The notes beneath the pieces are model-generated. The model made no database searches. It saw nothing but the letters and a program-made list of their open reading frames with translations, and was not told the origin of the DNA. This document shows, piece after piece, positions 1 through 11,653 of a stretch of 64,000 nucleotides of DNA. The translations under genes and the position numbers were made by a program. This DNA comes from Osedax frankpressi (Eukaryota; Annelida; Polychaeta; Sabellida; Siboglinidae): NCBI GenBank assembly GCA_964035775.1, contig OZ038315.1, positions 32,959,788 through 33,023,787 on the forward strand, read 5' to 3'. Positions within the stretch are counted from its first letter, which is position 1. Every line of letters begins with the position of its first letter.

Positions 1-1136
1 ACATTGTATTTAAATATATGTGCTTTAGTAATTTATTAAATTTAAATTTCTTATTAATATAATTTTTCAATTATATTTTGTATTCTTAAATATCACAGAA
101 TTATTGTACATGTAAATAATAGAATATGATTTAATTAACAATATATATTATGTATTCTTATACATTATATTATGAATATATAATAAGAATTTAGTAATAT
201 ATTATATTTAGATAAATAATCCAAATAAAAAACTAAGCCTAACCTACTTATTGTAAAAATTACATGAACTATACAAGTTTTGAATATCATAATTCATAAT
301 ATGTAGATGATATATTTAATAATACAGGATGGAAATACTCAATATATATGTAAATAACATTATTTACACAGTTATTAAGTTATAAATTAGTTTTAATTTA
401 GAATTACAAAGATTTTTAATGATTAAAAATAATTATTAATGGAGTACGAAAAATAGTACGAAAAATATAAAGAAATATATATATATATATATAAATATTA
501 TGATTGTTCTATGAAATCGGTATAACATATGTCATTTATTAATTATTAAAATAAATTAATAAAATAATATATTAATAAATATTTAAATATGTATTTAAAA
601 TCTATTAGTTAATTTGTAGTATAGTATAGTATAAAATATATATATATATATATATGATTTTTATTTTTACTATACACATTATATTATACAACAAATTTTA
701 TAAAATATTTAATTTAAAATTTTTTATAATATATAGATGATATTGGCGAAATGAGATATATTCTAAAATATGATACCAATATAACGCCTAATTATATATA
801 TTGATATTATATATAAATAATAATAATATATATTTAATTATATTATAAATAATTAAAATGAAGAAGATATATCTAATTAAAAATTTAAAATATACCTAAC
901 TAATTATGTAAAATTAATATTTATATACTATTACTTTAATATAATATAGTATTATAATGTTTATTAATAATACGATAATAAAGTATACATGATATAGTAT
1001 TATAATTTATATAATTTATATAAATTATTGTAAATAATAGTAATTTAATATATAAAATATTGTAATCTATTACATGTATATTATATATGATATTATATAA
1101 CATAACATTATATTATATATATATATAAATATATAA

Positions 1137-1181
<45 letters not shown>

Positions 1182-1231
1182 ATATATATTTAACAATAAT
1201 TAACTATAAATTACATACAATATATTATATA
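1..1231. other. AT-rich intergenic stretch
   Basis: Almost pure A/T sequence with short AT runs (around 476-492, 637-652, 1107-1190) and a small TATAGTATA repeat near 1370-1400. No exon-like block, RNA gene or transposon remnant is visible on either strand. Confidence 0.6.
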
Positions 1232-1997
1232 TTATACCATTAAGTGACATAAAACTAAACATTTCTCTAGAATTGAGGTCAATTTAGATATTTTGTTCAT
1301 TGCGCATCCTGTATCAAAAATAAATCCAATTATATACATTACTATAGTAATGTGTATAGTAATATATATAGTATATAGTATATAGTATATAGTATATAGT
1401 ACTATAGTAATATATATACAAGTATATTACAATAAGTATAACACGTATATTGCTAAAGATATTCTTATATATTGATATAGTTATTTTGAATCATTTATAA
1501 AACGTAACCGACCGCTACAATATTTATATGACGGGTATTGCCTGGGCAATGATTCTAGCCTCCCATCCGTGTTTTCAAATTTAAATTCGTTTATGTAATC
1601 GGCACAACCACGAAATATTTGCATCTAAATTAGAAATAAATGTATTATTGTTGGTTAATATATAATACATTATAACACCATAATAATAAATAGATAACCT
1701 TATTTTTCAATTTGATCATATAAGAAAAGCATTGCGTTTCGCAAGATACAATGTCGAAAGGATTAAATATCAAACCTGAACAAATAATAAAAACGAAAAC
1801 TTGAATATTACTTATTAGATTATTTAATTTAATATATATATAATACATATAATTTATAATTTAAACCATATATTCATAAAATAATAATTAATGATATACA
1901 AATATATTTAATTGTTTATTTTTTACCAATTTCGCAATCAGTTTCATTATTTTCATTATCCCGAATACCAATACAGGATAAACAAATATTTGGTTGA
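1232..1997 (-). CDS. Ly6/sleepless-like secreted protein, copy C (exons 2-5; first exon not found)
   Basis: Four exons join in consistent phase: 1997-1927, 1775-1699, 1624-1513 and 1308-1232 (stop). Each has a good AG acceptor and a GT donor. The product runs QPNICLSCIGIRDNENNETD, then a piece with NPFDIVSCETQCFSYM, then IFRGCADYINEF through SYKYCSG, and ends CAMNKISKL through EKCLVLCHLMV. The spacing CxxC, DC, CxxxC, RGC, C, C-x3-C matches the Ly6/uPAR three-finger fold as found in insect sleepless/quiver-type proteins. Those are secreted or GPI-anchored and modulate channels or receptors. The usual C-terminal CN is absent, so the last loop is shortened or diverged. A signal-peptide exon should lie above 2000, but none was convincing. 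The two homologous genes upstream share the same intron phases. The fold is inferred from cysteine pattern and exon structure; the splice sites are seen directly. Confidence 0.6.
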
Positions 1998-2085
1998 CTA
2001 GAAATGGTTTATTAAACCAAATATAACTATTTTTATTATCAAGTGTGTATATTATGAATGTTTATATATTATTTGTACAAATATA

Positions 2086-2087
<2 letters not shown>

Positions 2088-2127
<40 letters not shown>

Positions 2128-2264
2128 AATTTGTACATATTATTAGTGGTTATATAGTATTATCATGTGTGTATATTATTAACGATTATGTATTTTTTTG
2201 TGTATTAAATTAATATTTTAAGATATAAATAATATATTATTATACACACATTTGTATATATTCT

Positions 2265-2301
<37 letters not shown>
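2088..2301. repeat. AT microsatellites
   Basis: Two (AT)n tracts at about 2088-2120 and 2265-2300, in the stretch between copy C exon 2 and the last exon of copy B. Confidence 0.9.
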
Positions 2302-2304
<3 letters not shown>

Positions 2305-2694
2305 TGTATATCTTATTAATGTGTATAAATTATTAGTATGTATATATTGCAAGTTATTGTAAGAACAATACTTTAAAATATATAATACATACTTTGAATA
2401 TTCTTTAAGTTCTTTAATTTCATTTTTAGATACTTATTGAAAAAACATTATATTAATTAGTAGTTTGTATATAAAAAACATAACTGTATCGCTGATAAAT
2501 TAGATTTATCGATAACTCATATTTTGATAATATGCTTTGTATTGATTTTAATAAATCTATAAATCTAATTGGAATAATATTTTTTATATTTTATTTTAAC
2601 CCATATATATTTATATATATTAATAGTATTTATTATGACTATAAAAATAATTAGATTGTTGATTAATCTATAAATAAATGGTATTAACTATCTA

Positions 2695-3213
2695 TCAATT
2701 TATATTCTTATAGTTTAATCTAACAATTTTTGAAATGATCTTTAATAAATATATTTTTCTTATTACACATTTCATACAGAGTCGGGCTGCAAAAATAATA
2801 ATCCCATCTACCTTTGGTAAAGATTCTCATAAATAGTCGATATATTATAATTTGGAAATAAATAATAATTAGTTAAATATAATATTGATAGGATACATAC
2901 TTATCTGATATGTACACGACGATATATTATAATTTATGTAATGAAACCATCGAGATTGATGTCACCTCCGCCTCCAGTCAACACGTATCCATTGTTTATA
3001 GTTAGACAGCCTCTTTGGAAGGTCACCTGAAGTAATTGATTAGTACCATCAATACATTTCATATAATACAATACACATTTGAAATGGAGGTCGAATTCTA
3101 TTTCATCATTAATATTGCAATCTAACAGCATTTTCTAGATTTAAATGCAGCAAATTAAAGCATTTCCCAAAACAGAGTTCCATTTCAAGGAAACCACCTG
3201 CAATCAATGATAA

Positions 3214-3287
<74 letters not shown>

Positions 3288-4891
3288 TATGCATATAAAT
3301 AATAATAATCATATATATATACTATTATTGTATTTAATTATATTAATAATAGTTATAATTATATTAATAATAACTCAAATGAATTTAAAAAAACCGCCTT
3401 ATCTTTGAAGTAAAATGAAGAAATTTCACCATTATGGAATACAAGATACAAATATAATTAATAATAATGTAATTGTTTATGATTTATAAAATATTCAATT
3501 AATATTGTATTATTGTTCTATTATTTTGAAATATATGTAATTCCATATGATATTATATGTTTTATATTGAAACATATTTTCTTTAAATATATATTTATAT
3601 ATTATTATAACTAATATTATATAAATATCTTAGTATAAGCTAGTATTATATCAAGAAGAGTAAATGTTATATTTAACGGTATATAATGGTATGTGTTGAT
3701 ATTATGTTCCTGGAATATATTATATAATAATAATATAATACAATTTATCAAAATAATTTTTTTATATTCTATAATACATATTTTATACATGTAACCTATC
3801 AGTATTTATTTGCCTATATTAAGTTATTGTATATCAGTATTACCGATGTAATATTCAAATATTTATTTAGTTCTAACATTGGGATATTAAAATAGATCGA
3901 TTTTCAAATATAATGACTCCATATTAAAAAATAATCGTTGCCAATGCGAGTAAGTACTAAAGATAATACAATTTATATTATTTTATAATATATGATATAT
4001 TATAATTATCCATTTCTAACAATATATACATATTCAAATAGGTAATATAATACTCTTTCCAGTCATATAATAATTAAATCACCATATTATGAATAATAGA
4101 CTCCTTTAATATAAAATTTAAAAAAATATGAATTTACCAAATATAAATTCTTTTATAATTATTCGTATCTCATATAGTTCATATATATATCAACAATATT
4201 TAATATATATATAATATATTTATATATCTAATATATATATACATATAATATATATATAATATATATACTATATATAATATGTATAATATATCTAATGTAT
4301 ATAATGTATAGTATACATTGTATACTATATAATACATATAATTTATATAATATATCTATGATATCAAATATATCTGATATATAATATATATATATAAACA
4401 TCTAATATAATAAGAAAGACTATAAATATATTTTTGTTATATAAGTTTAAATATAATATGATTATTTATTTTCTTTATGTAGAACATTTTATGTTATTAA
4501 CTCTTCATGGAATTATAATTATATGTTAAAACATTTATATATGTAGGTATACATCGATATTAATTTTGAATTAATAATTATATTCATATTTACTTATTAG
4601 TTACCATGTAAACATATATATAAGTCTTAATATAAGCATAATTTGTAAATGAGTGTCTATCGGTTACCAGTATATTACTTCAATAGACTTTTTAGATATA
4701 TATTTATTTACAGAATGTTTAATAATGTACAATTTACATTATTAAACATTCTAGATGTTCATTGTACTTCAACAATATAGATATCTACAGAATAGCATAC
4801 TTATAACCAATAAATACCTGAACGAATACAATCATTCTGTATATCTCTATTTCGCAATACAGTTTTACATTTTCTGCATACCGGGACAAAT
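2695..4891 (-). CDS. Ly6/sleepless-like secreted protein, copy B (exons 2-5)
   Basis: Exons: 4891-4818 (alternatively starting at 4898), 3197-3127, 3026-2966 and 2786-2695 (stop). The phases (1, 0, 1) are the same as in the neighbouring copies. The translation begins FVPVCRKCKTVLRNRDIQND, continues with MELCFGKCFNLL, then VTFQRGCLTINNGYVLTGGG, and ends with RLCMKC and a basic-hydrophobic tail. The order CxxC, DC, CxxxC, RGC, CxxC fits a Ly6/sleepless three-finger domain. The intron at 3126-3027 has a clear TACTAAT branch site and a TTACTTCAG acceptor, so the long reading frame running through it is not the coding frame. The 1.6-kb intron holds a long AT microsatellite. The terminal CN motif is missing. 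Another frame of the last exon does contain MCN, so a small indel there is possible. No signal exon was found between this gene and copy A, only about 200 bases upstream. Confidence 0.55.
3218..3286. repeat. AT microsatellite
   Basis: An uninterrupted (AT)n tract of about 65 bp, just upstream of the second recognised exon of the copy B gene and inside its large intron. Confidence 0.95.
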
Positions 4892-5105
4892 CTTTCAACT
4901 GGTAATGTGATTATATAAGGTCAATGGTGTATGGTAAGGCCGTTAAGTTATCACAACTAGACAGGGAAGACATATACGTACATGACGTGAATAAAGAAAC
5001 CTAATCGAAGATGCAAAAGTGTTTTTAAAAATTTAATTATTATGATTATTTTTGTAATAAAATATTACAAATCATAATCACTTCGTTATGATGCAATATT
5101 TAATA

Positions 5106-6415
5106 TTAGTACCAACATTTGTTATGAATGAATTCGTTATAGATATGATGATCATTGCACCCATTTCCGCTACAAACTAGCATACATTTGACCGAATAAG
5201 CCTCTTCTAGAATAAGGAAATTTCAGTAATGTTATCACAGTAAAGCTGAATAAATAATGATATTATATAATATTGTTATATTAATTGTTACATTAACAGT
5301 ATGCATCATATCATTATAATTCATTGAGTAAAGAAAACACATATTCTAATTTTACAATATGTTTCGCAGATTCGTTTAAGAAAACCTCCATTTAACAATG
5401 TTATCTATTTCTAGTACATACCATTCAATTTCCAGTTACACTTAGAATGCGTGGCGATTCCATATGGGCTGCATCCCCTCACCACCTTCAACTATTATAG
5501 CATTGCATTAGTAGGTAATAATCATAAATGTTAGAGGTTATGTGATAAATAGGTGTAACAATAGAGAATAACAGTGGTAGGGTAATATACCTAGTATTTA
5601 AATAGTACCGGATACCTACATTGATGAAAATAATACTCAATGGCACTAGTAATTATACTTTTTTTTATTCGCAATATGATATGGTAATAATTATAATTTA
5701 TAATTATAGTATTTATTGTTATTTTATATAGTGTTTTATATATTAAGTATAGTATTTCAGACTACATGAAAAACAATTGTCACATTATAAGATAAAAGTT
5801 AATTGAAATATATTACTATCAACAAATTTCATGAAATAGCTTCGGTCATTTCTAAATTTAAAAATGTTCTGATTTAACAAAAGCTGTAAATGTATTCAAC
5901 TCTTCTATATGGTATGGTACTTTTAGTCTATCCAAATAAAGAAAGCACTAATCTACTTCTAGGCAATATACAGATTATACAATATACAGATAGTATCTAA
6001 AACAATAAATAGTAAAATATCAAATTATAGTTAACATAATTATAATTATGTTAAATTTAATTTAATATTTTAACATAATTATCATGATTAAGAATGGGGT
6101 TTTTTCGTAAAGGAAATACATTAATATATATGTTAAATAATTACAATATTAAACCATGAAAACTAATACAAAATTGTAAGGCAATTGACTATATATGTAC
6201 TTATTTTTGCCATTCGACATAATGAAAATTAGAATAAAAATGTAATGTATTAGAAGAAATAAATATAAAAATGATTTTCCTAACCACATATGGTCTCAGG
6301 TAGTCGAACCTGTCCACCTGTACTCCGCTACTATAGACCACTGCCAGGTGACTCACGCAATTTGACGAGCAAAACTTTGACCGGATACTCCTATCCCTAG
6401 CGTCGAAAACACCGT
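5106..6415 (-). CDS. Ly6/sleepless-like secreted protein, copy A (3' exons; 5' part unresolved)
   Basis: Three well-supported exons: 6415-6318 (phase 1 to 0), 5491-5422 (phase 0 to 1) and 5206-5106 (stop). Splice sites are strong, for example CCTTATTCTAG at the last acceptor and GTATGT at the donor before it. They encode DARDRSIRSKFCSSNCVS, then LKVVRGCSPYGIATHSKCNW, then EEAYSVKCMLVCSGNGCND. VVRGC and the final C-x4-C-N are hallmarks of insect sleepless/quiver-type Ly6 proteins, and this copy is the clearest of the three. A candidate CxxC exon (YCLSCLSEVKDP, minus strand near 6495-6455) lies just upstream. Joining it in phase would need an intron of only about 34 bases, so either it is not the exon or the copy has a frame change there. 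The signal exon may lie nearer the gap at 7.2 kb. Confidence 0.6.
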
Positions 6416-6642
6416 CTTCCGGTATACGCCACAGGAGAGAGAAACGAACGCGGGTCTTTTACTTCCGATAAGCAACTCAGACAATAACTGCTAGGTATTA
6501 TTATATAATTATATGGCGTATTGTTCATGCAAGGGCAGTCTATAGGGACAATAATCCAATACGAATAGGTCAATATCAGAAACGAGGTTGAGGCAGCAAA
6601 ATTAGCCAAGTTTGAAGCTGTAATTTTTAAATTCATAAACAA
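6416..6642 (-). other. Candidate 5' exon region of Ly6-like copy A
   Basis: An open frame starts at ATG 6642 and contains a moderately hydrophobic stretch (ANFAASTSFLILTYSYW), later CPC and CLSC. The base composition is richer in GC than its surroundings, like the confirmed exons. The phase does not connect cleanly to the exon at 6415, so I list the region separately. Confidence 0.3.
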
Positions 6643-6753
6643 GTTGAATATGTCGACTCTATAGAGTCAAATAATATATTATTATACAATAAAAAAAATA
6701 CTAAATACTAAATACGTGTATACAATTCTAACATAATCTCACTTGATTAAATA

Positions 6754-6992
6754 ACGGTATCAAGATACTGAGATAGATGTAAAAGGTACATAAGTAACGG
6801 TATCAAGAGGTATCGAATTAACTGTATCAAGGCACCAAAGTAAACCGTATCAAGTAGCCGACGTAAACTCTATCAATGTACCAAGGTAAACGGTGTCTAG
6901 GTATCAAAGTAACGGCATCAAGGTACCCAAGTAATGTTATCAAGGTACCGATGTAATGTCATCAAGGTACCGAGGTAATGGTATCAAGTGTA
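6754..6992. repeat. Minisatellite, about 25-28 bp unit
   Basis: Imperfect tandem copies built on GGTACCGAGGTAA plus GGTATCAA, about nine units, varying by single bases. The composition is clearly richer in G and C than the flanks. There is no coding content. Confidence 0.8.
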
Positions 6993-7229
6993 TCTTTAAA
7001 AAATGATCCGTTGAGAATGTGAGATTAATAAAATTGAATTTACTATTTATTTACAAAGTCCAGCAATAATATGAATTCGTAAAATAATCTAGAATTTAAT
7101 ACGAGAAACGAACGCACCGAGATGTTAAAAGAAGTGTAATGCCTAGATAAGTATTTAGTGGGCATGAGACATGCAACTAGAATAATAATATTAAAATTTA
7201 ATATGTACCAGGCATTGCAAGGGGCTACG

Positions 7230-7429
7230 NNNNNNNNNNNNNNNNNNNNNNNNNNNNNNNNNNNNNNNNNNNNNNNNNNNNNNNNNNNNNNNNNNNNNNN
7301 NNNNNNNNNNNNNNNNNNNNNNNNNNNNNNNNNNNNNNNNNNNNNNNNNNNNNNNNNNNNNNNNNNNNNNNNNNNNNNNNNNNNNNNNNNNNNNNNNNNN
7401 NNNNNNNNNNNNNNNNNNNNNNNNNNNNN
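7230..7429. other. Assembly gap (200 N)
   Basis: Exactly 200 N bases, a common placeholder length, so the real distance is unknown. Any feature crossing it, such as a first exon of Ly6-like copy A, cannot be judged. Confidence 1.
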
Positions 7430-8029
7430 TATCTAATCTAATATAATTCGGAGTCAGTCAATCATAAAACTTGATAAATATTTAATTATAGGCATAATAA
7501 TCATATATGAAATATTATATTTCAGAATAAAATTATAAATTTTTTTAATTTTGAATAATAAATATATTTATAACGTATACGTTATAAATATATCCATAAT
7601 ATGCTAGTATGCGATACATATATTAATATATTTATAAAAAATACTACTTTTAATGACAATATATATTTATATATATATATAAATATTTAGTACTGAATCA
7701 TTTATCTATCCAGTTCTTGTATAAATGAAATCTCATGATTTCACTTACGTGTTGTATTATGTATACTACTAGTACAAGTATAGTATAAATATTATTAAAG
7801 TTATTACTATAAATAGAGTTTACAGTAGCTCGAAATGAGTGTTTGCAGAAACATACATTTTACTAATGATTATAATATAAATGGGTATGTTCGTATAAAC
7901 TATTTATATATTAAAATAGGACGTTTCCTATTTTCACGTTATTTCTTCATACTATTTAACAGAATAACTTATGTTATCACGTATATATAAACATAAAATG
8001 TTTTAAATCTTGACACTATAATTCAGATT

Positions 8030-8815
8030 ATTATATAATCTTTTTAATTATTTTTTATTACAATACATGAATCAACAATATCTATATTGTTATTTATATT
8101 CAGTTAAAATATAAATATAATAATGTATTAACTAAAATTATATACTAGTTATGTTCATTGTGAAGAGTGCATTCAATATAAAAAACACTATGGCATACAT
8201 ATCTAATTGGCATACATATCTAATTGGTATAACTATTGTATTGTATAATACGATTAATATTCGAAATTCTAAAAATATTTATTAATATAATTAAAGTAAC
8301 ATCTTATTTTCAATCCAATTTGCAACCGTTACGTTTAGATATTACATTTAACCGTATCACAAAGTTAACGTTTTCAGTATTCTAATTTTACAATTTGTAT
8401 ATTCAAAATGAATAATATAATATAATTGGTTAGAATAATCCTAGATAGTAATAATCCTCAATATTCAATGCGCATACATAATTAGATTTTACTTACTATT
8501 TTATTGATAAATTATGATATTTCATTAACGTACTGATCCAATGGGAACACTAAAAACCTATCTCGGTACAAGTTTGGAACTTGTAACAATCTTTTCCTTC
8601 CTGTAAATTAACTATTTGGAGTCCTCTGGCTATAAACTTACTTATTTTATTGTGTATTAAATGTCAGGCTTCGATGATATTTCCGTCTGCAATATGAATA
8701 GTATTTAGATTACAGTAAAGACATTTTACAATATAAGTTGAGTAAATTATACACATACTAGCATAACATAATGCATGATATGGTGGTATATAATATTAAC
8801 ATGATATATATTAGG
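8030..8815. repeat. Segmental duplication, copy 1 (partner 18270-19068)
   Basis: Collinear similarity with 18270-19068. Shared landmarks are the block around ATCTAATTGGTAT, AAAGTAACATCTTATTTTCAA, GATCCAATGGGAACAC and AGCATAACATAATG. The duplicated segment includes exon 2 of the short secreted family. Confidence 0.8.
8522..8686 (-). pseudogene. Broken exon 2 of the short secreted Cys family
   Basis: The acceptor (TCATATTGCAG) is kept, and the phase-1 start reads (D)GNIIEA. The core CYKFQTCTEIG and CSHWIS are recognisable against the intact family pattern CY-x-C-x-x-C. Two in-frame stops and the loss of the second core cysteine (Cys to Phe) show it is a pseudogene. No matching signal exon was seen upstream, where a Harbinger-type element lies. 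It is the duplicate of the exon at 18774-18940. Confidence 0.75.
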
Positions 8816-9086
8816 TAGTCATATATTACATAGTCATTGACAATTTGGGAAGCATATTAATCTATCATCTATATTTATAATACGTGTATGTAAATTCATA
8901 TTTTGATAAATCATAAAACTATTTATCTATTAGTAATTATTACAATACTTTTAAATTTATCAAAAATTAAAATTTAAAAATTAATAATCAAATATATAAG
9001 ATCAAATGTATAAGAAAAACAAAAATATTTGGTCTCGCACCCTAGGGGTGCGGTTTTTAATAAAAAAATCACATTATTAAAATAAG

Positions 9087-9618
9087 GTGACGAGGGTGAC
9101 TCGTATCTCTATAAATGGCGATAGAGTATCGACATTTTTGATAGGAAAATTATCACATACATATATTGGAAAACTGTCACGTGATTTTCCCTGTCAATCA
9201 GAAATGTCAATTATGATTAACCCAAATGATTCTGACATATTTCTTATTCGGGAGCTCCATGTACATATAATCTCAGTGCATTGTGCCAAGATAATAGGGA
9301 AAGGAACATAAATAAATTAATCACATGATTTAAATAATAGAATTTTAAATATAAAATATGTCAAGACGAATTCACGAATTCACCAACGAACAAATACTAT
9401 TTATTATTAGTAAATTGAAAAGCGATTTTCTTTCAACGGACATAATAAGCAACCAGTGTAAGCTGAGAAGAATGAGGGTAACTTTTAGGGAACAATTCAA
9501 ATGCGAATTATCTGAAATACAAATAAATGGCAAAATAAAGTATCCGAAAAAAAAGTATTCAGAAGATCATACTTTAAATAATATTATCTTAAAACAAATA
9601 GTATATACAAAATATTAA
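9087..9618 (+). other. Two small open frames of unknown nature
   Basis: Open frames of 74 residues (9087-9311) and 86 residues (9358-9618). The second, starting MSRRIHEFTNEQILF and rich in Lys/Arg with RRMRVTFREQF, could be a small DNA-binding protein such as the accessory ORF some Harbinger elements carry. I do not recognise a domain. They lie next to the transposase remnant at 10.0-10.85 kb on the opposite strand, so membership in that element is inferred from position only. A 9030-9056 stretch with CACCCTAGGGGTG is a short palindrome at the left edge. Confidence 0.3.
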
Positions 9619-10017
9619 TTAATAGTATGTATTAATATAAAGTAAACAAAATTTATATAGAAATTGTTATTTTAAAATATTATAAATTGAATATAAATAT
9701 TTTTAATAAAGATTAGGATAATTCGTTACAAATAATAAATATATATTGTAATATATTTAATTTATTATTATATAATTGAAACTTATTATTTATTTTTCAA
9801 TGTTGTGATATATATTGTAATATATTTTAAATAATATAATATCACAGTCTGCTTTAGAAATAATTTAATTATTAACTTTAAACTTATGATTTTAATCAGG
9901 CAATTTATGTAAAATTGTCAATAATATTACAGAGAAAGGAGTACTTTAAAAGATATATCGAATCTGCCCATTCACCTTATTTTAATCAGAATAAAATAAT
10001 ATTATAAGTACCTTTTT

Positions 10018-10787
10018 CCCCCATCACAGACGGCCATTGCATTAATCGAATAAAATTCCTTTTTGATATAAAAATCTTTCACATTAATTAGTGGTGCTAT
10101 AATAGGTATGTGGGTACCATCAATAGCACCGATACAATTAGGAAATCTCCTGCTTTTAAATAAATGCCTAGCTATCTACAAATCATTTCGGTGAGATGGA
10201 AATATAATAATTTTCTATAATAACTTTTCTACTATGATTCTTATAACCTATTGTATATATTATAAAACATTTTATAGTTAATATCATATCTAAAATATAA
10301 TTTTATAAAACATAATGTATACTATTAACTTCGTTTGACCATATTACAGCTGAAGATTTTGCAACTCTAAATGTATCCGATATTGTGCCATAATCACAAT
10401 TAGTAGTTAATCTGTTATAAATATTTTTTTCGTATAAATATATATTTCTATATAATATATTTAACAATTACCTCCATAATTTAATTGCAACTTTATTCTC
10501 TATTTTGGGTGTATTCTTTTTGATCTTGAAATAATATAAGGACCAATTTCATCACATATATATTTAAATGTTTCACGATTTATTCTGTAGGTATTTTATT
10601 AAAGATATTAATAAAATAAATAAATAATTTAAATGTTAATTATGTTAATATGTAAATGTTAATTTTGCATATAACATGAGTAATGTAATGGGAAAAATAG
10701 TTGTTAGTATTTAGATATAAAAACCTGAAATGAGACTTGAATTCCCTATCTGAATATGTTTCAACTACGTCATTCCAGTATTCTAAG

Positions 10788-10841
<54 letters not shown>

Positions 10842-10855
10842 CTTCCATTCTGCAC
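10018..10855 (-). pseudogene. PIF/Harbinger (HARBI1-like) transposase remnant
   Basis: Minus-strand segments read YSDREFKSHFR (10760-10720), INRETFKYICDEIGPYI through KIENKVAIKLWR (about 10590-10470), TNCDYGTISDTFRVAKSS (about 10410-10340) and FPNCIGAIDGTHIPII through YSINAMAVCDGG (about 10150-10018). These are the expected HARBI1 blocks in order, including GxIDGTHI, which carries the first catalytic Asp of the DDE triad. Pieces are separated by AT-rich gaps that may be introns (GT after LWR). The coding region stops after CDGG, so the second Asp and the Glu are missing. A 45-bp AT microsatellite sits inside the N-terminal part. It is a dead copy of a DNA transposon. Confidence 0.85.
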
Positions 10856-11394
10856 TATTGATAGAACACCATATATCTTTAGTACAACGATAGTTTATTT
10901 ATCTATATAATTATAGGTTAATATACTATGTTAAACATATTATTTGATCAAAAACATATATTACCTATAGTACGTAATATTATGATATATATATATATAT
11001 ATTGCTAGTTTATTATTTTAAAAAGAATATAAATTAATATAATAACAAAATAAAACATAATTTAATTTATTTTTACTATATTAATTATTACCATTTACTA
11101 AAAAGTATATGGTAACCATTTTCTCAATAAATCAATTTTCACTAGATTAATCTCCAGAATCTCGAAACTGTACAATATCGTCATTGTCCAGTATTCAAAT
11201 ATCGAGGTGTAGATGATTCTATGTAATATATATGTAAATATACATATAATATACATGTGTATATGTAAGTCATATATCATTATAGATAGTATACAAACAT
11301 ATATAGTATATGGTATACATATATGTATACCATATATACATATATATATATAAGTATGTTGACGTATGTTAACTTATATTTAAATGTCGTTTAT

Positions 11395-11653
11395 TGTTAC
11401 TCAACACAAGATTTTAAAAAAATACATGGGTTATCCTGTATGTTATGTATTATTCAACACAGGAAAAAAATACACGTGTTAACACATGTATTTTTGTGTT
11501 AATCAACGCATGAAAAAATACACGTGTTAACACGTGCATTTTTTGTATACATTTCACTAGTTAAAAAACACAAGGTAACACAATATTGTGTTTAGTAGCA
11601 CACAAAATACACGTGTTAATCCAGATATTTATCACAATTGTTTACTAGGTATA
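11395..11653. repeat. Palindromic subterminal repeats (ACACGTGTTAACAC)
   Basis: Four to five imperfect units of about 55-60 bp, each built around the self-complementary core CACGTGTTAACACGTG and followed by a T/A-rich spacer. They close the right end of the Harbinger-type copy. Confidence 0.75.

Larger units (their letters stand above)
10018..11653 (-). mobile_element. Harbinger-type element, copy A (left end unclear)
   Basis: Includes the transposase remnant and its 5' flank. Positions 10840-11225 reappear in inverted orientation at 45395-45790. The right end is a run of subterminal repeats with ACACGTGTTAACAC cores (11395-11640), ending TTGTTTACTAGG near 11653. The same end is seen at 46190-46432 and, degenerated, at both edges of 55.33-57.05 kb. 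The left boundary could not be fixed. Confidence 0.6.

Noticed and set aside
2934-3131. 65-residue continuous frame read as a single-domain VWC protein
   Set aside because: Its middle contains a TACTAAT branch site and a good acceptor, and splitting it at 3126/3027 gives phases matching the other Ly6-like copies.
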